DNA of 64,000 nt from Panorpa germanica (lineage: Eukaryota; Arthropoda; Insecta; Mecoptera; Panorpidae), in the NCBI GenBank assembly GCA_963678705.1, contig OY783218.1, positions 8,566,152 through 8,630,151 of the forward strand, given 5' to 3'. Each line of letters begins with the position of its first letter. Positions within the stretch are counted from its first letter, which is position 1. The notes under the pieces were generated by a model. That model was not told where the DNA came from and ran no database searches. It saw only the letters and a list, made by a program, of their open reading frames with translations. Made by a program: the position numbers and the translations under genes. Positions 35,206-47,229 of this stretch are shown here, one piece after another.

Positions 35206-37139
35206 ATATATATAAATATATATATATATATATTTATAATTAAAAATGCTTTGAATTATAAATCAATTAAAACTTTATTTATCAAGTTATAATATTCAGT
35301 AGTTACAAAAACATAAAACATAGACAAACTTACAAAAGGAGGACGATTCAAGGATCGCTAAGCTTTTATATTCCCTTGGATACTTCCTCAATTAAAAATT
35401 AATAGCTTATCCAGATTACACGTAAACTATTATCTTGAATCATTATCATTAACCAAGTAAGTCCAATCGTTAGATTAACCCTCATAAACTCTAGTATTTC
35501 TAATTACAGTTAAATGTTTGTTTAAATATTTCAAAATACTAGCTACAAATATTACCTACTTAATAAATCCTCAAACTAACAAAGATTTATATTTACAGAA
35601 CGAATTGTAAAATGGCAGAGTTGACTGAACTTAATAATAATTATAATAATAGTAACTAACCCGACAGATGTTGTTCTATCAAAATTTTAATAAACTTTTT
35701 AAAAATTCTACTGAAAATAAACAACTTCATTTCAATTAATTACCTTTTGACAATCTGCTGTCAAACGACTTTTGAGCACATAGTAGCAAAAATCCAACAC
35801 AGAAAGCTTTCCAATTATCCGGGAAAATTTTTCTCTTTTTCTTTCCCTAAAAATTTTAAAAGAACTTTTAAACTTTTATTTTTCAATTTATTAGGAATAT
35901 TTTAAAAGAAAAATGAACCAAATCGGTCCAGCTGTTCTCAAGTGATGAATTTAAAAATAATTAATTAATAAATAAATATTTCCATAACCCTTAGTTCAGG
36001 ATAATATTAAGATATAAATATATTAAAATGAAGTTATACATATTAAGGGCACGTTACTTTTCAAAGGGGTGAAAAGCTAGTTAAATTTAATTTATGTAAA
36101 ACACCATTATACATAGTATATATTTGTTGGCATGATCAGAGAAAATAGAAAAACGTTTTTTATAATATAAACTGATAGCTAACCGATCACGTGAAAAATA
36201 AAATGAAAAACACACGTAAACATGAACGCCTGACTAAACGACCGATACAACCAACACAACACATCACAGAACAACAGTCCGTTCCGTTACGACACCATTC
36301 GTTCGTTATTCTTTCATTTCGTTATTTCGTTATTACGTTAGCTGGTTACAATATAAATTCGTAATTATATTCGTGGCAAGTTGCCGTTATTTAATTATTT
36401 ACGTCATAAATTCCTTTAAATGTAATATTTTATAAATATGAAATAGTTCTTTTGATATTTCCTGATTAGGCCAGACATTTTAAATTTGCGTGTTTTCAAT
36501 TTATGTTGCTCTTTTTTGTGTTTTTTTTTCTTTTGTTGCGTTTTATTAGTACATAACACAAAGAAGGCTAATTTGAATAAGTCACGTGATGGAATTAAAA
36601 GTGCAAGCATGATTGACAGCTTGCTAGATACAGTGGTCTTACGAGAATCACTGTAGGGAGTGTGAGCGGGGGCGACAGAGGGAAATTTCAAAAAAATATC
36701 AAAATATTTAAATTAGCAAATTATTTTAAATTGGCATTATGTACTCTTAAACCAACGTTTTTAAAATTATGTATTCTACTTAATAAAAAAAGTTTCATGT
36801 GTAGTCTAATATAAGATAAAGTTTCACGAATTGTTCTTACCCAAATCTGGCCATTCCTGTTAAGTCTAACGTTTTAACTATTAACTTAACTGTTGTTTTA
36901 AATTTGGCATAGTAATTGATTAAAGTGCTTGACCAACTTGCTGAAAAAAAAAATTGATAAAATAACTAATGTGGATGGTTAATTTTAGAACACACATTTT
37001 GCTCCTTTAAGCAGCAAAATATTGCCAAACTCATTTATTTCAACATATTTGTCAAATTACAATTTATTTATTGTTTTGTGACAAATTCATTTATATTTGC
37101 GCCACCAGAGACCTCTTTTATCAACCAGATTACAGCTGG
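35206..37139. other. Mostly featureless; a possible repeat relic
   Basis: 35655-35960 contains CCCGACAGATGTTGTTCT and AAATCGGTCCAGCTGTTCTC, phrases typical of 3' parts of common insect interspersed repeats; no second copy is present here to confirm. The frame at 36416-36691 is low-complexity Lys/Gln-rich. Confidence 0.3.
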
Positions 37140-37380
37140 TCACAATCCATTCTCCTTTTGCTGGCCTATATAAGTGACTGCGCTGTTATCAGTGCTTGCT
37201 ACTTACTACTCTATCTACTTTGTTACTATTCAGTGCTACTTACTACTTTGATAATTTATTACTACCTACTTTGTTACTATGTACTTTGTTATATTTTTAT
37301 TGTTAATCATTGTTATTGTTATTAAAACTTGTGAATTATACGATATGATCGTATATGATCAAATAAACAAATGAATTGTT
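37140..37380 (+). promoter_or_regulatory. Core-promoter-like block, possibly LTR-derived
   Basis: TATATAAG at 37167-37174 is followed 24 bp on by TATCAGTGC, with an arthropod-type TCAGT initiator at 37189-37193. AAATAAAC lies further down at 37361. The order TATA, initiator, poly(A) signal within 200 bp suggests a retroelement terminus, but no second copy or edges were found. The spacing is shorter than the usual 28-31 bp. Confidence 0.25.
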
Positions 37381-37465
37381 ATATTAAAATTAATTGAAGA
37401 TCTTTAATTCCTGTGCTTGCACCTGCTTTTTAACAGTAGTTTTTTTTAAATACAAAATCACGCAT

Positions 37466-37470
37466 ACACG

Positions 37471-37516
<46 letters not shown>
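37466..37516. repeat. (AC)n(AT)n microsatellite
   Basis: Compound dinucleotide repeat: CACACA run followed by TATATA run. It creates the Tyr-Ile and Cys-Val stretches of a spurious minus-strand frame. Confidence 0.95.
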
Positions 37517-37520
<4 letters not shown>

Positions 37521-37895
37521 TATAATTCATTGTTTCAGATCTTTGACAACTTAAAACAGTTATATCATATTTTATATTTCTAAGAAATCTTAATATCTTT
37601 CCCACTAATCTATGTAGACTTAAAAGCATTAATACGCTAAGCAGAAACCAGTAATTCTCAAAATATGATACTGCTCCAAGTAATACATATCAATATAACA
37701 AAAGAACAATTTATAAAGTTTAAGAATCTTTAATCTAATATATAAATAAAGCAGCGTCTATATCTGTACACAAAACTTTATGGAACATTGTAAATGTAAA
37801 AGAAAACCTTCCACAAAGTAAAGTTATAAAGATTTCAAGTAAAGATATTTTGCAATTAGTTTAAGTATTAAGTTAGAATGACTAAGACAATAGCA

Positions 37896-37946
37896 AGTAC
37901 CGAATACCGAATACCGAGTACCGAGTACCGAGTACCGACACTCGAG
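37896..37946. repeat. 7-bp tandem repeat (TACCGAR)n
   Basis: Six to seven units of TACCGAA/TACCGAG, ending in CACTCGAG. Confidence 0.9.
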
Positions 37947-38324
37947 TTCCACCGAGCCGACCGCCAATGTAATGTACTGTACATTAAATATTCTCAACAT
38001 ATAGATGGTAATTAACATATAGACGTCTCTTTCTCTCATAGTGTAATGCTTAATTATTCATTATATAACTTTGTTCATCTTCTTTGAGCTTCAATATAGC
38101 TCGGCTGCTTAAGAGGTATGATGTAATGTTAACACAGGGTATGTCAAAATACTGCTAATGTATGTCTATTGTATTCTGTCTGTTGAAATTAAATATTAAT
38201 TTATTTGTGATCTTTACCAAAAATGATATTAGTGGCATATTACTTTCAATCGCTGTTAATATTCTATTAAGGGACTGAATACGAGCCTACTACATAATGG
38301 AGATTGATGTTGAATACAGGGCAT

Positions 38325-38410
38325 TGTACCTCTGATATTTGGACTGGTTATACGATAGCACTGCCTAAGAGGAATTCGTTTACTTATAGTGTAACTGTTT
38401 ACGAAGGAAA
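38325..38410 (+). repeat. Unnamed repeat U, copy 1
   Basis: Matches 48885-48965: CTGATATTTGGACTGGTTAT against CTGATAATTAGACTGGTTAT, then ACGATAGCACTGCCTA against ACACTAGCGCCGCCTA, then a shared run with CTGTTTA. Short and uncharacterised. Confidence 0.4.
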
Positions 38411-38438
38411 TAATGCCAGTCGCAAACTGCAAGAGTAT

Positions 38439-38945
38439 TTAAAGGGGGAGGTAAGGTGAAAACGATACAAAAGTAGCATATTTTCGATAATGTTTTTTGA
38501 CGACACAGGTTCTATAATTACTACATGACAAAATGACATTTGAAGAATACTTTGTAAAATTTTCATAAATAAATATCAAGAAAGGAGCCATTGACAAAGA
38601 ATCTTCGCAAACGTCACAAAAAAAGTAACACTGCATTGCCACTCATAACTCGTTACTGGATTATCTGAAATCGGAAAACCAAAATGATTTCCCGATAAGA
38701 TGAAATGATGATAAGTTTCTGCAGGTAACGCTGTCGAGTTTTTCTTTCTTTTATTGATTTTTTAAAGTCAAAATATCAATTTTTCATGAAAAAAATCAGA
38801 AACTTTGTTATTTTAAAATACGTTAAAATTAAAAAAAAAAATAAAACTCGACAGCGCTACCTCGGCATTTATGTAAAGAAAGAGTGTGCAAAATTTCAAA
38901 AGAATCGGTCCAGTAGATTTTGAGCTAGAGAGGGCACCGACTCTT
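38439..38945 (+). repeat. Family N repeat, copy C
   Basis: Starts TTAAAGGGGGAGGTAAGG, then AGCATATTTTCGATAATG. It has the internal inverted pair GTAACGCTGTCGAGTTT (38727-38743) and AACTCGACAGCGCTAC (38846-38861), and ends after TTTTGAGCTAGAG. The minus strand is open and reads FFCDVCEDSLSMAPFLIFIY. Confidence 0.72.
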
Positions 38946-40464
38946 TTCTTTGCTTGCTCTCACGACAAGTTTAGTTGTATCCAGTCACGAATAATTTTAC
39001 TCTGGTTAACCCCCCCCCCCCCGTTCCTAGCTGACCGAGTCCCACGATAAATTGATCCACATGTGACTATAAAACACACGGCGTATACGTACATTCATAA
39101 ATCTTCGAATTACTTTTTCAATTTACTTCAGCTCAGTCCGTTCTTCTATATAATATGTTTACAACATGTTTGAGCATGCCTAAGTTCATTACTGTTCTTT
39201 AAACTCAATTACCACCAACATTTATTTTTGTTTAATTCTAATTAATGTCCATTTCAATTACACTCGCACAATGACGCACCGTACGACAGTTCTGTTTTAT
39301 ATTAGAAGCCAACCGGTAATGAAGTTTGCAATGTGAGTATGACTGACTCGTTTATAAAGGGGGTGTGAGGAATTAGGGAGAAGTGGGCTCTGTTTATTCC
39401 ACACGCATACAAAGTTACACCCCGTATTAAGTCGTTATCCGTATCATAATTACAGAATGATACTTAAGACAGGGAGAAAGAATACTTGAGAACGAGTTAG
39501 AAATATAACTTTAAATGCAGCTAAAGTACACAATAAATACCATTGATTATCCACCATATCTGGAACTGGAAAGTTTGCAGCCTTCAAGTTCAGTAGAAAA
39601 ATATTTAAAACCTTTCCAAAAATGCTTTTTTTTAGGTATAACTCGAAAATAGTAAAAGATATTAAAAAGAAATTTAAATAAATTTTGTACAACGTAAAAT
39701 TTTCCATAACTTTTACCAATATTCATTACAGTTTAGTTGTGTAAAACTTGAGGATGAATAAAAATGTTAAATATTCATAAATAATCCCTATTTAATATTT
39801 TAAGACATGCCAGGTAGAAAATGATACGCTTTAATTAGCTAATAGTAAGCTAACAGGTGTGAAACTGCACTGCAAGAAAATTTGCTATGTGAGAAACAAA
39901 CAATTATTATTAGAATTAGATTATTGCAAGCTAATAAGTGTGAAAGTTACATTGCAAGACAATTCTTTATCTGGAAATGTTGGAAATATATTAATTTCAT
40001 GAGAATTATGTCACTGGTCGATACAGATACCACTAGCGAAGATAATCGTATCAAACTTACGTTACTAGTTAAATTTTTCTCTAATTAAAAAATCAATATT
40101 TCCCTTCGCCCCTCGTTCTGTTATTGTTAGTTGTGAATAGGCTATACTGTATAGTTTTCTAGTTCATCGATGATATTTACATGTAATGATTAAAAAAGTT
40201 TTTGCATTCGGATTAGCAGAGCGTTGCAATACAAAAATACTCGTGTGGTACACAGGGATATAATAACAACCTTTGACCTGTTTGCCTGTTCACCTTGTGC
40301 ATTCAATGGGCAGGGTTCAAATAGTTTGGTTGGGCCGATTATTTAAAAGGTTATTTGATGTTTACTAGTTAGGACGGGGGTTACATGGGTACACAATCCC
40401 ATAAATATATATATACATATATATACAATATCTAATTTAAATCCAAAAATTTAAATGTCGTTTT
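38946..40464. other. No recognisable gene; poly-C run
   Basis: A run of 14 C at 39009-39022. Frames at 39450-39719 and 39882-40088 are AT-driven. (AT)n near 40403-40430. Confidence 0.4.
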
Positions 40465-40860
40465 ATAAGACAATATCTCTAGTTTTTTTAGTAATTGTAA
40501 ATTTTTAATCAAGCTCATGTGTTGCTTCTGAAATCAAAGTTTATTTTAATAATTTACATACACATTATAATAATTACATTGTTAGCTTAAATCATATTAT
40601 CTTACCTGAAATCAAACGACATTTAAAGTATATTATGTAAATTGTCAATTTCTTTTTATCTAACTTTATTACAATCTTACAATATGAACTTACTAACTAA
40701 CAGAGAGTTCTGTTGACTCCAACTATCAACTGTGTTAGCCGTTATTCCTACAACGTCATCTATGGCGTTCAAGGGTATATGTTTCTACTGAACGGTCACA
40801 GTTTTACCGATAGACTAGCTTTGTACCAACTAAAGAAATATAATTTATTTACATATATAA
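40465..40860 (-). repeat. Unnamed repeat T, copy 2
   Basis: Inverted partner of 34770-35205 with the same landmarks in reverse order, from AAGACAATATCTCTAG near 40468 to AACTAAAGAAATATAAT near 40835. Divergence between the copies looks moderate, so they are old. Confidence 0.7.
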
Positions 40861-41738
40861 ACTATATGTAATGGAATACACAACAACAAACTCGTAAAAA
40901 TATAACTAAATAGTGATTATTCATAAGCGTTACAATAAATAAAACCATTTCCTTATCAGTGACAGTAATGTTAATCCGTAATTATAATCGTATTCATATG
41001 GATATCAAAACTTGTATAATGAAACTATTAAACTCATGTGACAATAAAACAGTCGTTACATAACTAGTAACTGTTAGAGAATAGAGATGGCAGCACAATA
41101 GTCTGAATCACTGTGAAGTTAGCATTGGATAGTAGAGTGGGAAGTGGGCGGAAGGGTACTCAGACTGGTTAATTCACCAAAAGCTCTAAACACCAAAGCT
41201 CCACTGCCAAAAGCTTACAAGTTATACTCATTAATTTATTTGTTTTATATATCGGGCTTTATTATTACATAATGGTTGCACACTTTAAATATTTAAAACG
41301 GTTGCCTGCTATAAATTGTACGGGCATAAAGTATTATGTGTATAGAGTATAGTCTATGCACTGTTTGCAGGGGTTCATAAAATAATTTATAATTCTTTGT
41401 GATGGTTTTTATGTTTACTTAATAAAATTATATATTTGTTGTATGTATTATATTGTACAATTATTATTATTCTTGCATTTTATATTTAAAGGCATTTTCA
41501 CAATGTTAATTTGTTAAATAAAGGAGAAATAAAGCTCCATTTTGTTATGTTCTCTTAGGATTTTTGATTTATCGTATCAAACAAGGTAAAAAAGGAAAGC
41601 ACGACAATTCTAGCAATGTACAGTGAAAATTCGCACTCATTCTAGAGCAAAGTTTGTAAAGTTATCTGCTTCTCATAGAATATACATTGATTATCACAGC
41701 TCGTTGCGATTAACAAGTCTGAGCGAACATCACTGAAT
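40861..41738. other. No recognisable feature
   Basis: AT-rich DNA without coding or element signals. Confidence 0.4.
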
Positions 41739-42720
41739 GGGCTTGTGTCCTCATTTCTTAGTGGTCGATTTTTCAATTGTTGATTGAAATTGATGTTAAT
41801 AAATGTGTATTGGCGTGTCTATTTTATTAAATATCAAAATATTGACGGATATATAGCAATTAAAAGTTTGAATTGTAGTTTTAGCGCTAGAAATGGTCGG
41901 CCATATTTGTATGACGTGAAATGCATTTTAACGTCAGTTTGCGTCAGTTATTTCTTGAGTAGGTCAGTGCTGTGGTAATGATATGTAGCTGTTAGTAGTC
42001 ATAATAATCAAGTCAAGTCAAAGAATTATAAGTTTTTATTTTATTTAACCCTGCAGACATATTATTGGAATTTTATTGTTCTTTTTAATAGCTGTAAATA
42101 TTATTTGATATCTTAATCTTAATATATATAAATTACGTGTCACGTTGTCTCTCCGCGATGGACTCCTAAACTACTTAACCGATTTTAATCAAATTTGTAC
42201 ACCGGGTGCAGTTTGATCCAACTTGAAAGATAGGATAGCTTACATCTCAATTTATTATTATCTTATTGCAAATTATTTGTCTATTAATTATCTGTATATG
42301 ACATATGACATCTGGCGACAATGATGGCGACATCTGTTGACTAGATTGAGTAAATATTCTGTTGACTAGATTGAGTAAATATTCAATAGATGGCGCTATG
42401 TAATGTAATATGACAAAAACGTTAGTCACAGCAACGCGTGGCCGGGACAGCTAGTTTTGATATATAAATACATAAAGCAGAGATTTATGAGCTGTAAGGT
42501 TGGTAACCTTACACAAGGATTGTGATGTCACATGCACTTGGAATGTGTACAACGTTGAATTCTTTTAATAATTAAAGAGACAAAATGACTTTTTTAATTG
42601 TTAATATCTCTTAACATATAAGGAGTTATTAAAAAATAATTAGACATTTGAGGTTCTAGTAACCCACTTTATCAATATATAGTACACTTTTATAGAAATT
42701 AAGACATAGGACACAAGTCC
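41739..42720 (+). mobile_element. MITE family 1, copy 3, split by a Helitron
   Basis: Ends GGGCTTGTGTCCTC and (other strand) GGACTTGTGTCCTA. Without the 338-bp Helitron at 42117-42454 the element is about 644 bp and collinear with copy 2. TTTGATATATAAATACATA resumes immediately after the insert. The 64-codon frame at 41784-41978 exists by chance in this family. Confidence 0.88.
42117..42454 (+). mobile_element. Non-autonomous Helitron, copy 1
   Basis: Begins TCTTAATATATATAAATTAC and ends GGCCGGGACAGCTAG, with A on the left and T on the right: the TC...CTRR ends and A^T insertion of Helitrons. GTGTCACGTTGT and GGACTCCTAAACTACTTAAC near the 5' end are typical of insect Helitron families. Nearly identical to 46789-47128. 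A GTTGACTAGATTGAGTAAAT unit is duplicated in tandem inside both copies. It encodes no Rep/helicase. Confidence 0.88.
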
Positions 42721-43449
42721 ATTGTACATGTTCACTGGGATATTATTTTAGAATTATATAGTGTCTACTGTACACCCTGTATATTTAATTAGGGAGTAAT
42801 AAATTTAAATTTAAATATTTTACTTTTAAATTTTTTAAATTCCTTAAACATTTATGGCATCCAATGAATAAAACCCTCACCGTTTCTTAGACCAGGGTCT
42901 TGAGAGAATCAAAGATTTTATTTTCGAGATTTGACGGAATGTTTGATAAAATTATGTTAATTTTGAAACGGTTTCAGAGATATTTCCATAAACCGCGTAT
43001 AATCACATATTTCTATAACATCCCCAAAAATACATCCCTTCTATTAAAGAAAAAGAAAATAACATTTTTTTTTGTTATATTATTACGATATCGTAAGACG
43101 GTTTTATGAAATATATATGTATATATCAGTGATTCCCAAATTACGGTTCGCGGACCTTTAGCACACAGTTAGCAGAATAGTCAGTAAAGATAACCCATGT
43201 GTAAACCAATGCCCTTGCCCTACTTAACATTTGACTGATTTGAAACCTGTCATGTCTATTCTTTATTCATCAGTAAATTAAATTCAAAGAAGAGTTTTTT
43301 TTAATCAATAGAACATATAAGTCCTCATTTCTTTTGTTTTTTTTATTAATAAAATGAAGTAGGGTATCAATACCGTTTCAAACGTCGCAACTGAAAGCAT
43401 AGTGTCGCAAAATTAGTGACGTACCTAAAATTTAGAGCATTTTCAAATT
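42721..43449. other. No recognisable feature
   Basis: ACACCCTGT at 42772. The frame at 42900-43109 is AT-driven with no motif. Confidence 0.35.
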
Positions 43450-44010
43450 TACTTTAATATTTTTAATTATTATTATATTATTTTAATGTTTTTGCCATTT
43501 GGCACTACATTCTTGAGCCTTAACTCATTTATTTACACGTCATTGTGCTTAATTCATTTTTGATTCTTATTATATCTAAACATTCTCACTCCTTCAAAAA
43601 GAAAAAAAAATTATCCTTATGAAAATAAAAACAAAAGTGCTACTGACTGCTTTTCTAGCTATTGCTCTTCTCAATTTTTTCCATTATTTCCTGTTGTTGT
43701 ATCTCCCTGTCTCTTCACCTTAGTTCCTCTTCCACACATGTGCTTTCTTCTCTTCTTCTCTCTGCCTGCCTCTGTCGTCATTCCATTTCTTTCAAAATAC
43801 TCCTTTCTTTTATTCGGGCCTGCTCACTCACTCTCCTTTCTACTCTCCTCTCTAATTTTTCTTTGGAATTCGCTTTCCGCGTTACTCATTTTCTCCTCGA
43901 ACTTAACTGCTCTCCTTCCTGCTTCTATTCTTATCTTGTCGTTTTCGTTGTTTAATTCTTCCATTACCATGTATCCATGTATCGCTATAACTTTAATATA
44001 TTCAATAGGT
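43450..44010 (-). mobile_element. LINE-A, internal part joined to the tail
   Basis: From 44010 downward the minus strand reads YMVMEELNNENDKIRIEAGR, then AVKFEEKMSNAESEFQRKI. After a stop come KEYFERNGMTTEAGREKK and REIQQQEIMEKIEKS. The last segment overlaps KEIQQQERMGKIEKS of the copy at 8960-9378. Here the knuckle-bearing domain that should follow is missing and the untranslated tail begins: GAATGTAGTGCCAAATGGCA then AAAACATT at 43535-43490. So this copy has an internal deletion of the last 100 or so codons. Plus-strand frames at 43662-44058 are antisense. Confidence 0.6.
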
Positions 44011-45004
44011 CAGCAAGGTCATCTATGTTTTAAAACCTCATTAAAAATTGCCTCATAAATCGTTGACTAGAAAAACATTTTATTTTAATTTAATTTTAAA
44101 CATAATATCTTTTTAACTTCAGTTACACAACTATTGGAGCTTTTTATGCTTTACAAAAAGTATGATTTGTCAAACTCCAAGTCAAGTCGTTTGTGTCATA
44201 AATAATTTGTTTATTTAGTTTGGGAACTAATGAAGGTGACAAGCGATTAAATCTGAAGAATAATTTGTTTAATTTTGCAGTTACATTACATTTCACTTCT
44301 ATTATCAATATGATAATGTGGCCCGTGGTCTCCAAAAGTTTCTGTATCCCTGGTATACATAAATAAAATAATCTACCATTGAAAGTCTTGGTAATATAAT
44401 GATAAGGGGTATAAAATAAGGGGTAAGAGGGTGAGATATTCAAAAAGGAAAAGTAGAGGGATAATTTATGCAAATCGTAAATAAGCTATCATTTTAAATT
44501 AAAAAACTTGTATGAATTATATATGCAAAGGGGTTTAAAACTTTAAATTGTTTCGAGAAGGTAAGCTAAATGTTGTAATGATTAGGTAAATATGTATTTA
44601 AAAATGTGTATGATGACTCGTATATGTATACGAGTGTATACGTATGTGTATATAGAAAGTGGTGACACATTACTAACTGTGGTAAAAGTTAGAACTAGAA
44701 TATCAATTTTAAAAGTTTGATTGGAAAATAAATATGTAAAGTTTTAATCTAAAAATTGATTATCAATTATCCCTGTACGTGAAATGGCAGCTGTAAGGAT
44801 GATGAATTAGTTAGAGAAAAACTTGTGGAAACCGGAAGTCTAATGACTACGAATACATCCATGAAAAATTGAAAGAAAATTTTATATTGTGGTAATGAAA
44901 ATCTAAGTGTTAACCACCCGTTAATTCAGAAATTTTCTTAGCTCTCACGGAAGTTTTTGTAGAAATTATTAGCTCTCACTCCTTTTTGCCCGATATTTAC
45001 TACT
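44011..45004. other. No recognisable feature
   Basis: Repeated CGTATATGTATACG-like short motifs near 44620-44650. The 109-codon minus-strand frame at 44144-44473 shows no domain. Confidence 0.4.
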
Positions 45005-45125
45005 TTTTATATTTTAGATTGCATGTGACAACACAAAGCTCATAACTCCCTATCGTCATTGTCACATCTTGTCACAATTTATATCCCGCCCCCTCTCTTT
45101 GCATGTGACGTTATTTATATTACCT
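45005..45125. mobile_element. Relic of the GGGGCCATC MITE
   Basis: TTGTCACAATTTATATCCCG, then CCCCCTCTCTTTGCATGTGACGT, then TATTTATATTA. This parallels the right half of the MITE at 57778-58018 (TTGTCACAATTTGTGGACC...CTTTGCGTGTGATG...TTTATGG). The terminal repeat itself has decayed. Confidence 0.45.
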
Positions 45126-45397
45126 AAGTTAAATCAATTTGAATTAAATTTGCATTTCTCCGGAAACTACTTTCTTAGAAGGAGTCGTCCAGATATCTCA
45201 AGAACGCCCCCTTCGATTTTAATAAAACTTACTCCATATCTTCTTTATTCAATTATCTATTCGAGAAGCATAGGAGTTTTACCATTGGATGCTTCATTCA
45301 TTTTTTATTCAATTTTTTATTTTAAAATTTTAACTTAATTTTAAAACTCCACCGTTATTTTCAAACTCAGTAAATAATACAATTGTTTTCAATACAA

Positions 45398-46020
45398 GGG
45401 CTTGTGTCTTATGTCTTAATTTCTATAAAATTGTACTATATATTGATAAAGTTGGTTACTAGAACCTCAAATGTTCAATTATTTTTTAATAACTCCTTAT
45501 ATGCTAAGAGATATTAACAATTAAAAAAGTCATTTTGTCTCTTTAATTATTAAAGAGATTCAACGTTGTACACATTCCAAATGCATGTGACATCACAACC
45601 GCTGCAAACCTAACAGCTCATAAATCTCTGCTATATGTATTTATATATCAAAATATCAAATATTATTTACAACTATTTCAAGGAATAATAAAATTCCAAT
45701 ATTATGTCTGCCGTAACAGGGTTAAATAAAATAAAAACTTATTATTCTTTGACTTCACTTGATTATTTGACTACCAACAGCTACAGAACATTACCACAGC
45801 ACTGACCTACTCAATAAATAACTGACGTCAAAATGCATTTCACGTCATACAACTATGGCCGACCATTTCTAGCGCTAAAACTACAATTCAAACTTTTAAT
45901 TGCTATATCTCCGTCAATATTTAGATATTTAATAAAATAGACACACCAATACACATTTATTAACATCAATTTCCATCAACAATTGAAAAATCGACTACTC
46001 AAAAATGAGGACACAAGCCC
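45398..46020 (-). mobile_element. MITE family 1, copy 4
   Basis: A 623-bp copy, same orientation as copy 1, with ends GGGCTTGTGTCTTA and (other strand) GGGCTTGTGTCCTC. Internally uninterrupted. A C-rich sequence GGGCCCCTGTGCCC follows within 15 bp on the right. Confidence 0.88.
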
Positions 46021-46788
46021 CATTATGTCGGGCCCCTGTGCCCTTAGGTAAATCTAGTAATACTTGAAAATGTTAATATTAATAACAAATTTTGGTTGTT
46101 TTATTAAACACTGCAAGAAGTAACTTTATTTAAACAGCTCGCCTTCTAACCCTGTGTAAGTAAGTAATTAAAAGAAAAGCGTGAAAATTTTCTTAAAGTT
46201 TCCAAGTTCTTTAGATAAACACAATATTTGTTTTTAACCTCTCCTTCTTACACTTCACACTCCACACTTCCCCTTTTATTTGCACCGCGCTCTTAACTCG
46301 AACTTTGTGGTATTTGTTCCTAGTTTTTGGTCTTTCTAATTAAGATCTTGACAAATGGTGAGATGGCAGCACTGTACAACGGGAATCTGTATCTCCTTCA
46401 TGGTATAATGTTTCAGTCTTATATTAAGTCACAGCGGGCGGACGTCATTTCCTTTTCCGGTTTATTCCTAATGTACGTCCTTCTGACGTCACCTACTTGA
46501 AAGATTTCTATTTGAAAATCGTTCAACTATTAATTCTTACTAAACTCCGCTCGATTTGCTCTTATTTTCACCCTTATTTTCTAGTATTTTAATATTAGTT
46601 ACATAAGGGAGGATTAAAATATATTTAAAATAATATACTTTTAAAGTCGCTTTAATTTGATATTCAGCGAACCAAATACTAACAGGCTTTTCCGAGTTTT
46701 CTTCAGTTAAAAGGATAAACGAATATTTATTAAATACTGCTGATTCTCTGGAATAATTTCAATCAATGACAGTCTTTTACATTTTATA
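46021..46788. other. No recognisable feature
   Basis: A GC-richer patch near 46430-46500 with two GACGTCA (CRE-like) palindromes. No coding signal. Confidence 0.35.
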
Positions 46789-47128
46789 TCTTAATATATA
46801 TAAATTACGTGTCACGTTGTTCGTCCGCGATGGACTCCTAAACTACTTAACCGATTTTAATCAAATTTGTACACCGTGTGCAGTTTGATCCAACTTGAAA
46901 GATAGGATAGCTTACATCTCAATTTATGATTGCAATATTATCTTATTGCAAATTATTTGTCTATTAATTATCTGTTAGCTCCAAACGATTTTAAAAGATG
47001 GCGACATCTGTTGACTAGATTGAGTAAATATTCTGTTCACTAGATTGAGTAAATATTCAATAGATGGCGCTATGTAATGTAATATGACAAAAACGTTAGC
47101 CACAGCAACGCGTGGCCGGGACAGCTAG
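46789..47128 (+). mobile_element. Non-autonomous Helitron, copy 2
   Basis: A 340-bp copy beginning TCTTAATATATATAAATTAC and ending GGCCGGGACAGCTAG, between A (46788) and T (47129). It differs from copy 1 by a few substitutions and a small variable patch near 46930-47000, indicating recent spread. Confidence 0.88.
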
Positions 47129-47229
47129 TTAAATATAAAAATACAAACTTAATAAAAACAACCAACACAAAATACTTTTAATTATGTGGCAGTATTCTTT
47201 TCAGCGAGTTTCTGTGGTTTTATAATTAT

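Noticed and set aside
37390-37629. 79-codon minus-strand frame
   Set aside because: Built on an (AC)n(AT)n microsatellite.
40280-40345. GCAGGGTTCAAATAG as a Pol III B box
   Set aside because: No A box, no T-arm stem and no second copy.
41784-41978. 64-codon frame inside MITE family 1
   Set aside because: The frame is not kept open in the other three copies.
43662-44058. Plus-strand Ser/Leu-rich frames
   Set aside because: Antisense to the LINE-A segment read on the minus strand.
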